Positions 8,565-15,018 of a stretch of DNA of 29,029 bases are shown one piece after another. Source of the stretch: Gammaproteobacteria bacterium RIFCSPHIGHO2_12_FULL_37_14 (GTDB lineage: Bacteria > Pseudomonadota > Gammaproteobacteria > DSM-16500); NCBI GenBank assembly GCA_001801485.1, contig MGXV01000089.1, positions 42,835 to 71,863 on the forward strand, written 5' to 3'. The position numbers and the translations under genes were made by a program. Every line of letters begins with the position of its first letter. The stretch's first letter is position 1. Below the pieces are notes generated by a model. That model had not been told where the DNA came from and made no database searches. It was given only the letters and a program-made list of their open reading frames with translations.

Positions 8565-10832
8565 ATGGCAGTTATTCAAAAACCAAAAATTAATAGAGGT
8601 GTTTTTTACCACTTTGGCAGGGTTATCTATCCGGCACGCTGGTTGATTGTTACTCTCTTTGTTATATTATTTTCAATATGCATTCCGGTATTACCAAAAG
8701 TGTCGTCATTATTTACTGATACGGGGTTAACTGATCCGCAATCTCAGAGCGCAAAAACAGATAAATATCTCAATACGCATTTACATTACTTTAGCAATCG
8801 CTTTATTATCATGTATCAAAGTAAACTTCCATTTGTTAAAAATGGAACGTTTGATCAAGAGATTCATCAATCATTATCAGGATTAAGTAAACTCCCTTCT
8901 CAATATAAGATAATTTATCCAGACGAAAATGAAAAACAAATTTCTAAAAATAAACACAGCGCCTATGCCGTAATTTTATTGAAATCTAATCATGAGTTGT
9001 CTAGTAAATTACTGATAAAACTTAAATCCTATATTAAAAAGCCACCGCATTTAAAAATGTTAATTGGCGGCGAACCTGTTTTTCAGGCAGATATTCAAAC
9101 TCAAACACAACTTGATTTGATTAAGGCAGAATTTATTGCAACACCAATTGCTGTTATTACCTTATTATTTGTATTTGGATCGGTCGTTGCTGCATTGATC
9201 CCTATCATTTTGGATGCAGTGTGCGCTATCTTCATTTTAACAATTTTATATTTCTTAGGTCATGCCGTTTCACTGTCACTTTTCACCATTAATATCGCTT
9301 TATTATTGGGTTTGTGTCTGAGTCTCGATTACGCACTATTTATTATTGGTCGATTTCGGGAAGAGCTTGCTCATGGTCGGGAGGTTAGAGAAGCATTAGC
9401 TGTTACACAAGCTACGGCAGGTAAAGCAATTTTTTTTAGTGGCTTGGCTGTGCTGATTAGTTTAAGTGCATTATTTCTTTTTCCGATTAACATACTATTC
9501 TCTGTGGGGGTAGGTGGTGTGACGGCTGTTGCCTTTGCCGTACTTGTTTCAATTGTGCTGCTTCCAGCGATACTGGCCATTTTGCAGAAAAAAATAAATT
9601 ATTTACCCATAAAAATATTTAAACATAAAGATAGTAAAAAGGAAGGTTATTGGTTATGGAGTGTGGCCAAAATCACCAAACATCCTTGGGTATTTTTTGT
9701 CATCATCATGACTGTGCTTTTATGGTTAAGTTATCCTATTACAGAAATCAAGCTTGGTTTGTCTGATTTTCGAATTTTACCTAAATCTCAGGCTAGTCGT
9801 CAGGTATTTGATGTTTTAAAAACTAATTTCAATGAAAATGAATTATCGCCGATTATTGTTATGGTTAAAGCACCGACAGAAGATTTTTTAACTAAAAATA
9901 ATATTCGCTCATTATACTTGTTCACTAAAAAATTAAAAACGAATCCTAATATTGATAATATCAGCAGTATTGTCACCACTGATCCTCAGCTAAGTGTTTC
10001 TCAATATCAAGGACTTTACACTGCACCGAAACAATACCAAAGCCCAGCTATCAAAAATTTATTAATGTTAACCACACAACATGATTTTAGTGTGGTCACA
10101 CTGACGAGTAATTATCCAAGTATGTCTTCCCAATCTAAACAAATTGTGGAATCTCTGCGTGATGCGAAGTTATCTGGTGGTTTAAAAGCGCAAGTAACTG
10201 GTGTAACGGCTAATACGATTGATGTGATGAATAAAATTTATAAAATTTTTCCATACGCATTGTTATGGATACTCGTACTAACATTTTTAATTTTACTTTT
10301 TCTGTTACGTTCGCTTGTCTTACCACTTAAAGCGATCATGATGAATATACTCAGTCTCACGGCTAGCTATGGCGTCTTAGTTTTTATTTTTCAACAGGGT
10401 TATTTTTCGAGTTTACTAAACTTTGATCCACAAGAAATCATTGATATTAATTTGATCGTCATTATTTTTTGCGCCTTATTTGGATTTTCTATGGACTATG
10501 AAGTTTTTTTGCTGACGCGAATCAAAGAATTTTACGAGCAAGCACATAATACTAATACGAGTATATGCTATGGTATTGCACTTAGTAGTCGAATCATTAC
10601 TAGCGCAGCGGTGGTCGTGATATTCATTTGTTTTGCATTTATATCAGCAGATATCGTGATGGTGAAAGCGTTTGGTTTGGGTATTGCCGTGGCGATTTTT
10701 GTGGATGCATTTCTTATTCGCACCATTCTGGTACCAGCTACCATGGCGATTTTACAAAATTGGTGTTGGTATTTGCCTAAATGGTTGAATCGTATACTCC
10801 CACAACTCTCCTTTAATCCTGACGACAAATAA
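8565..10832 (+). CDS. MMPL/RND-superfamily transporter
   Basis: The 755-residue inner-membrane protein is arranged as two similar halves. TM1 is about 24-46, followed by a large extracytoplasmic loop (about 47-190) and five TM segments (about 190-340). A second unit repeats this: TM about 373-392, a loop to about 560, then TMs to about 730. Each half has the MMPL-type motif in its fourth TM, LSLDYALFI (D255-Y256) and FSMDYEVFL (D644-Y645). In MmpL proteins these Asp-Tyr pairs relay protons. Such proteins export lipids or hydrophobic compounds by proton antiport, but the substrate cannot be read from the sequence. The ATG is 9 bp after mutS with no clear ribosome binding site. TATAAT overlaps the mutS stop but lacks a convincing -35. 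Confidence 0.85.
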   Translation: MAVIQKPKINRGVFYHFGRVIYPARWLIVTLFVILFSICIPVLPKVSSLFTDTGLTDPQSQSAKTDKYLNTHLHYFSNRFIIMYQSKLPFVKNGTFDQEIHQSLSGLSKLPSQYKIIYPDENEKQISKNKHSAYAVILLKSNHELSSKLLIKLKSYIKKPPHLKMLIGGEPVFQADIQTQTQLDLIKAEFIATPIAVITLLFVFGSVVAALIPIILDAVCAIFILTILYFLGHAVSLSLFTINIALLLGLCLSLDYALFIIGRFREELAHGREVREALAVTQATAGKAIFFSGLAVLISLSALFLFPINILFSVGVGGVTAVAFAVLVSIVLLPAILAILQKKINYLPIKIFKHKDSKKEGYWLWSVAKITKHPWVFFVIIMTVLLWLSYPITEIKLGLSDFRILPKSQASRQVFDVLKTNFNENELSPIIVMVKAPTEDFLTKNNIRSLYLFTKKLKTNPNIDNISSIVTTDPQLSVSQYQGLYTAPKQYQSPAIKNLLMLTTQHDFSVVTLTSNYPSMSSQSKQIVESLRDAKLSGGLKAQVTGVTANTIDVMNKIYKIFPYALLWILVLTFLILLFLLRSLVLPLKAIMMNILSLTASYGVLVFIFQQGYFSSLLNFDPQEIIDINLIVIIFCALFGFSMDYEVFLLTRIKEFYEQAHNTNTSICYGIALSSRIITSAAVVVIFICFAFISADIVMVKAFGLGIAVAIFVDAFLIRTILVPATMAILQNWCWYLPKWLNRILPQLSFNPDDK

Positions 10833-10861
10833 TTGGATTTATATTCAATTTATGCTATTTT
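10833..10861 (+). promoter_or_regulatory. Putative sigma-70 promoter of the F-box gene
   Basis: TTGGAT, 17 bp, TATTTT, with a TG at the extended -10 position (TGCTATTTT). It starts immediately after the MMPL gene stop and leaves a leader of about 25 nt before the ATG at 10892. The F-box gene can therefore be expressed separately from mutS and the exporter gene. Confidence 0.45.
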
Positions 10862-10891
10862 GACCAAAATATAAAAATTGGAAAACGAGTC

Positions 10892-11674
10892 ATGCGCTCA
10901 TCTAATAGTATGCCTAACCAGGAAGAACCAATATTAAATTTGCCAATATTATCTAGCGAGTTAATATTAAATATCATTTTATACACTTCAATTATTGATT
11001 GTTGTCAGATTGCCAGAGTCTCGACACGATTTAATAATATTGCTTATGATGATGTGTATTGGAATGCTAAATTGCAGTCTGAATATAAAAGTACGACGGG
11101 TATGGCTCGCAACATTTTTTTTGCGCATCCAGCAAAACGTTCTTTTGAATATTTATTTATTGATAAAAAGGGATGTCATTTTGTGACAGAAATGGCAAAA
11201 ACGATTATCGCTCAAATGAATACACTTCAAGAAAACATTTCTCTCGCGGTTATCTTAAGCCCTGCAAAAAAATCCTTAGAATCGCTTATTCCACTTAATT
11301 GTCGTGATCAGCTAAACACTTTTACTAGTATTTTTATGGGAAGTTTAGTATTAGCGATTGCTTACAAAGAGTATGATGAAAATCAAACATCATCATTAGC
11401 TGATTATACATCTATCTTACAGCATCAAGTGTACCCTAAACTAAGAAAAATAAATGTGCAAAATCTAGAAGATTTTATGGAAAACGATGAAACACTTCTT
11501 TCTTTAATAAACGAAATTGGCTTAGATGTGTTGCATGGTCAATATTCCCGCATGAAAGTTGATGCGATGATGAAAAAAGAATTTCCTGATTTGTATACAG
11601 GGAGTATGTTTTTGTTAGATAGATTTCACATAAACGATGAAAAATTAATTGGTAGAAACCACACTCGGTCCTGA
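10892..11674 (+). CDS. F-box domain protein, candidate secreted effector
   Basis: 260 residues. Residues about 17-62 match the eukaryotic F-box pattern, with LP at 17-18, EL at 23-24, IL at 29-30, ID at 35-36, ARVSTRFNNIAYD at 41-53 and Trp57. F-box domains dock onto Skp1 in SCF ubiquitin ligases. Intracellular bacteria such as Legionella inject F-box effectors to redirect host ubiquitination (known for the family, inferred here). The remaining ~195 residues are mainly helical with no domain I recognise, and this part may select the host target. There is no signal peptide or membrane segment. ATG 10892 was chosen; ATG 10910 is possible. The last 58 bp recur at 12548-12605, at the edge of rluB. 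Confidence 0.75.
   Translation: MRSSNSMPNQEEPILNLPILSSELILNIILYTSIIDCCQIARVSTRFNNIAYDDVYWNAKLQSEYKSTTGMARNIFFAHPAKRSFEYLFIDKKGCHFVTEMAKTIIAQMNTLQENISLAVILSPAKKSLESLIPLNCRDQLNTFTSIFMGSLVLAIAYKEYDENQTSSLADYTSILQHQVYPKLRKINVQNLEDFMENDETLLSLINEIGLDVLHGQYSRMKVDAMMKKEFPDLYTGSMFLLDRFHINDEKLIGRNHTRS
11612..11669 (+). repeat. 58-bp direct repeat, copy A (end of F-box gene)
   Basis: Aligned without gaps to 12548-12605, 52 of 58 bases match. This copy forms the coding 3' end of the F-box gene, from the LLDRF codons to RNHTR. The intervening ~880 bp carry the ORF6N gene. Confidence 0.9.
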
Positions 11675-11710
11675 GTTTATCAGTTCCCACTCATTTTTTT
11701 ATTTTTTATG
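11672..11710 (+). terminator. Weak candidate terminator after the F-box gene
   Basis: TGAGT and ACTCA (5 bp, about 12-nt loop) are followed by a run of seven T and further T-rich sequence. The stem is short, so termination may be inefficient. Confidence 0.3.
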
Positions 11711-11777
11711 CCTCGAAACCCGCATGGAATCTAGATCTTAATTTTTCAGATGAAAAAATTGTAGTTCCAACTTTAAA

Positions 11778-11806
11778 TTGAAAATATTCAATATGGTCGA
11801 TAAAAT
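11778..11806 (+). promoter_or_regulatory. Putative sigma-70 promoter of the ORF6N gene
   Basis: TTGAAA, 17 bp, TAAAAT, close to consensus in both hexamers and spacing. It would give a leader of about 108 nt before the ATG at 11921. The rest of the 11675-11920 gap shows no convincing gene. Confidence 0.5.
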
Positions 11807-11920
11807 ACATTTATTTTAGTATTTTTTAGTTGTATGTTGCGTGACTGTGAACCAAATGGATAGTTTATTAGGGCAAATGATAACCAAGAGAGTTTTTGTA
11901 AAAGAAATAGGAAGTCTAGT

Positions 11921-12472
11921 ATGCAAGTTATCAAACAGGATCAAGTTCAAGAAAAAATTATTACCATTCGTAATCAAAAAGTTATTGTTGATACTGATGT
12001 TGCTCAGTTATATGGGGTGGAAACAAAACGTGTAAACGAGGCAGTTAAGAACAATCCAGAAAAATTCCCCAATGGCTATTTATTCGAACTCAACAAACAA
12101 GAAAAGGATGAACTGGTCGAAAATTTCGACCGGTTCAAAAAGCTGAAACATTCGTCTGTGCCACTAAAAGTCTTTACTGAAAAAGGTCTCTATATGTTGG
12201 CGACCATCCTAAAGAGCCCTGAGGCTCTAGAGACCACATTAGCTATTATTGACACCTTTGCTAAGGTACGAGAGTTAGGTCGCGCTGTAAACCAAATTCA
12301 ATCCCTACCTGAAAATTCGCCAAACCAAAAGACTTTGATAGAGCATACTGGCGACTTAATTGCAGATTTGATGATTCCTGAAAATGAGTTAGCAGTTACA
12401 GGAACTGAGACCACCTACGAAATGAATTTTGCCATATTCAAAATAAAAAGAACAATTAAAAAGGGCAAGTAG
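11921..12472 (+). CDS. ORF6N-domain protein (phage antirepressor/regulator-like)
   Basis: 183 residues with an N-terminal ORF6N domain (about 10-65). The typical string is IITIRNQKVIVDTDVAQLYG (13-32), then ETKRVNEAVKNN and FPNGYLFEL. KVFTEKGLYMLATILKS (83-99) is the segment usually following it. ORF6N is a DNA-binding-type domain common in phage and plasmid antirepressor or regulatory proteins, and its role here is unknown. ATG 11921 is preceded by AGGAAG at a good distance. The C-terminal ~55 residues have no recognised domain. It is flanked by the 58-bp direct repeats, which suggests arrival as a cassette or by a duplication event. Confidence 0.8.
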   Translation: MQVIKQDQVQEKIITIRNQKVIVDTDVAQLYGVETKRVNEAVKNNPEKFPNGYLFELNKQEKDELVENFDRFKKLKHSSVPLKVFTEKGLYMLATILKSPEALETTLAIIDTFAKVRELGRAVNQIQSLPENSPNQKTLIEHTGDLIADLMIPENELAVTGTETTYEMNFAIFKIKRTIKKGK

Positions 12473-12473
12473 T

Positions 12474-12607
12474 ATGAAGAGATTTACCAAAGCTGTTTGA
12501 GGGGATATTAATTCAGATTATGTGCTTTTGGAGATTACTCCACTCTCTTGTTAGATAGATTTCAAATAAACGGCGACAAATTAATTTGTAGAAATCACAC
12601 TCGGTAG
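12474..12607 (+). pseudogene. Degenerate 3' fragment of a second F-box-type gene
   Basis: In the frame of the repeat, the stretch from 12548 encodes LLDRFQINGDKLICRNHTR and then TAG, the counterpart of the F-box protein C-terminus. Upstream, 12474-12500 resembles the F-box gene around its MMKKEF codons at nucleotide level (ATGAA..AGA.TTT.CC), but frames are broken and a TAA lies in frame at 12509. It has no usable start and overlaps the 3' end of rluB on the other strand. An alternative is that only the 58-bp repeat is homologous and the rest is chance. Confidence 0.5.
12548..12605 (+). repeat. 58-bp direct repeat, copy B (overlaps rluB 3' end)
   Basis: The partner of 11612-11669, 52/58 identical. 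On the minus strand this copy supplies the last residues and the TAA stop of rluB (PSVISTN-stop). Copy A read on its minus strand also gives PSVVSTN-stop. Confidence 0.9.
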
Positions 12608-13318
12608 TAGTTGTATTTCTTCATCGCTCAATTCAACATATTGTCCGCGACGTAATCCGGCGGGCAGATAAATTGGGCCAAAGCGAATGCGGATCAGGCG
12701 ACTAATGGTGAATCCTAAGTTTTCCCACAAGCGACGTACCAAGCGATTGCGACCCTCGGTGACAATGACATGATACCAACGGTTTGCGCCACTGCCGCCA
12801 GCATCAGTGATTTGATTAAAGTGGCCGATACCATCTTCGAGTTTGATCCCTTTTTTTAATTTTGTGATTGTTTCTGGTGTCACTTCACCGCGTACGCGTA
12901 CAGCATATTCTCGTTCAATTTGCGAGCTGGGATGCATGAGACGATTAGCCAGTGTTCCGTCATTGGTAATAAGCAATAATCCGGATGTATTGAAATCTAA
13001 TCGACCGACACATATCCAGCGACTATTTCGCATGAGTGGCAAACGCTCGAAGATGGTTGGTCTACCTTCTGGATCATGGCGTGTGCAAAGCTCGCCTTCT
13101 GGTTTGTAATATAACAACACTCGAGATTTTTGCTGATGACTTTTAATCAATTTAATTTCTCGACCATCCACACAAACTTTATCGTGATAAGTCATCCGGT
13201 CACCGAGCGTGGCGATTTTACCGTTTACCGATATTCTGCCGGCTTGTATCCACACTTCGATTTGCCTGCGGGAAGCAATTCCAGCATGAGCCAGGATTTT
13301 TTGAATTTTTTCAGTCAT
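12581..13318 (-). CDS. rluB: 23S rRNA pseudouridine synthase RluB
   Basis: Isomerises a uridine in helix 80 of 23S rRNA (U2605 in E. coli) to pseudouridine. 245 residues. The N-terminal S4 RNA-binding domain covers about 3-50 (KIQKILAHAGIASRR...GRISVNGK). The catalytic domain holds GRLDFNTSGLLLITNDG (105-121) with catalytic Asp108. It is shorter at the C-terminus than many RluB proteins, which carry a basic tail. The final codons come from the direct repeat shared with the F-box gene, so the tail may have been replaced. It follows scpB on the same strand with a 17-bp gap. Confidence 0.93.
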   Translation of the reverse strand: MTEKIQKILAHAGIASRRQIEVWIQAGRISVNGKIATLGDRMTYHDKVCVDGREIKLIKSHQQKSRVLLYYKPEGELCTRHDPEGRPTIFERLPLMRNSRWICVGRLDFNTSGLLLITNDGTLANRLMHPSSQIEREYAVRVRGEVTPETITKLKKGIKLEDGIGHFNQITDAGGSGANRWYHVIVTEGRNRLVRRLWENLGFTISRLIRIRFGPIYLPAGLRRGQYVELSDEEIQLLPSVISTN

Positions 13319-13335
13319 AGAATTACTGCTTACTG

Positions 13336-13998
13336 TTATGCGGGTACTAACATACCTTCGTCATCTTCGTCTAATAAGGCATTGCGTTCTTGCGGAATGG
13401 CTTCACTGTCATTGGGTTCGCTCTGGCTGTTTTCTAGCGCTAATTGCACTTGTATTTGGCTATCTTGTGTTTCAAAATTTTTAAAATCGGCTAAAGTAGG
13501 TAGTTCAGACAGCGATTTTAAACTAAAATGATCTAGAAAAGTTTTCGTTGTGCCAAGGATAGCAGGTTTTCCTGGTAGTTCACGATATCCTATAATTTTA
13601 ACCCATTCTCTTTCGAGTAACGTTTTCATAATATTACTGCTCACTGTCACGCCACGAATTTGTTCGATTTCTGCGCGGGTGATCGGTTGTCGATAAGCAA
13701 TGATCGCCAATGTTTCTAAAAAGGCTCGAGAATAGCGAGGAGCGCGTTCTTCCCACAGCCGACTAAGCCACGGGCTAAATTCTGCTTTTGCTTGTAAGCG
13801 ATAACCACTGGCTACTTCTTGTAATTCAATGCCGCTATCTATGTGTCGATCGCGAATAGCAGATAAAATAGCTTTTATTTCAGTAGAAGAGGGCTGTTCC
13901 TCTTCTTTAAAAAGATTTTGGATGACTGATACTGTTAAAGGATAATCAGCTACCATAAGAGCGGCTTCGATAATCGCTTGGAACTTGTTAGTAGCCAT
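13336..13998 (-). CDS. scpB: Segregation and condensation protein B
   Basis: Subunit of the SMC-ScpAB condensin that organises and segregates the chromosome. It has two winged-helix domains. The diagnostic segment is RAFLETLAIIAYRQPITRAEIEQIRGV (shown here as RAFLETLAIIAYRQPITRAE then IEQIRGV), in the middle of the protein, followed by LLEREWVKIIGYRELPGKP and the TTKTFLDHF element. The frame can also open at GTG 14007. The ATG at 13998 is preferred because AAGG sits 8 nt before it, whereas it abuts the GTG; this gives 220 residues. rluB follows, as in many genomes. No scpA lies upstream, where it often sits, because ribF begins there on the other strand. Confidence 0.93.
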   Translation of the reverse strand: MATNKFQAIIEAALMVADYPLTVSVIQNLFKEEEQPSSTEIKAILSAIRDRHIDSGIELQEVASGYRLQAKAEFSPWLSRLWEERAPRYSRAFLETLAIIAYRQPITRAEIEQIRGVTVSSNIMKTLLEREWVKIIGYRELPGKPAILGTTKTFLDHFSLKSLSELPTLADFKNFETQDSQIQVQLALENSQSEPNDSEAIPQERNALLDEDDEGMLVPA

Positions 13999-14073
13999 AG
14001 TAGACACCTTGTTTAGTCATAGATATATTTTTATGCTAGCAAAAAATCGTACTTTAAAATACATTGTCGCATT

Positions 14074-15018
14074 ATGCCAACAACTTTAATTCGCTCATTA
14101 TATAACATTCAGCCGCAACATGCTGGTGGTGTCATCACGATTGGAAATTTTGATGGTGTTCATTTAGGCCATCAACATTTAATTGCTAAAGTAGTGAAAA
14201 AAGCTAGAGAATTAGCAGTGCCTTCCATTGTTATTACTTTCGAACCCCATCCTTTTGAGTTTTTTTTGGGAAAAGATTGTCAAATTGCCAGAATTACCAA
14301 TCTACGTGAAAAATTTTATGCTTTAGCTAAATGTGGAGTTGATTTAGTTGTTATTTTACCATTTAATCAATTACTTGCAAGAATAAGTGCAAGTGATTTT
14401 GTCGATATGATTCACTTGTCAATGCAGCCTCAGCACCTGTGTATTGGCGATGATTTTCGTTTTGGAAATCAGCGTCAAGGCGATTTTCAGCTATTACAGA
14501 CCATGGGAAGACAACGAGGTTTTACAGTTGAAAGTATCGATACAGTACTCATTGATGGTGAAAGAGTCAGCAGCACCCGCGTACGTACGGCCTTAGCAGA
14601 AGGTAAGCTTGAGATGACTAGACGCTTATTAGGTCATGCTTATTGCATGTTGGGTTGCATCAGTGGTGGTGATCAATTAGGTCGACAGTTGGGGTTCCCA
14701 ACAGCGAATATCGCCTTACATCGTTGTCGCACCCCTGTGATGGGAATTTATACTGTTTATATGCATGGCATGGATAAGCGTCCCTGGCCTGGTGTTGCCA
14801 GTGTGGGTACTCGACCGACTATTGGTGGAACGCGAGCATTACTCGAGGTACACTTGTTGAATTTTCATCGAGATATTTATGGCTTAAAGGTATGTGTTGA
14901 GTTTTGTCAAAAATTACGTGATGAAATATGTTTTCCTAATTTAAACTTACTCAAAGAGCAGATCGTTAAAGACGTTGCTGCTACGAGAGAATATTTTTTA
15001 AAAAATGGTGTGATATGA
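14074..15018 (+). CDS. ribF: Bifunctional riboflavin kinase/FAD synthetase
   Basis: Converts riboflavin to FMN and then FAD. 314 residues, the normal length. The N-terminal adenylyltransferase domain has GNFDGVHLGH (24-33) and SSTRVR (166-171). The C-terminal kinase domain has GRQLGFPTAN (203-212), GTRPTIGG (245-252) and the LEVHLLNF segment with Glu258. The ATG lacks an evident ribosome binding site. The stop overlaps the ileS start by 4 bp (ATGA), which implies translational coupling. The murJ gene often found before ribF is not here. Confidence 0.97.
   Translation: MPTTLIRSLYNIQPQHAGGVITIGNFDGVHLGHQHLIAKVVKKARELAVPSIVITFEPHPFEFFLGKDCQIARITNLREKFYALAKCGVDLVVILPFNQLLARISASDFVDMIHLSMQPQHLCIGDDFRFGNQRQGDFQLLQTMGRQRGFTVESIDTVLIDGERVSSTRVRTALAEGKLEMTRRLLGHAYCMLGCISGGDQLGRQLGFPTANIALHRCRTPVMGIYTVYMHGMDKRPWPGVASVGTRPTIGGTRALLEVHLLNFHRDIYGLKVCVEFCQKLRDEICFPNLNLLKEQIVKDVAATREYFLKNGVI

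Noticed and set aside
11700..11785. Open stretch reading ASKPAWNLDLNFSDEKIVV between the F-box and ORF6N genes
   Set aside because: No start codon or ribosome binding site and only ~25 codons to the stop; could be gene debris but nothing supports a family.
11841..12035. 64-codon plus-strand opening before and over the ORF6N gene
   Set aside because: It overlaps the clear ORF6N frame, starts without a ribosome binding site, and its product has no recognisable features.
13999..14030. Ten-codon opening (MTKQGVYYGY) overlapping the scpB start
   Set aside because: Too short and without regulatory codons or attenuator structure to support a leader peptide.
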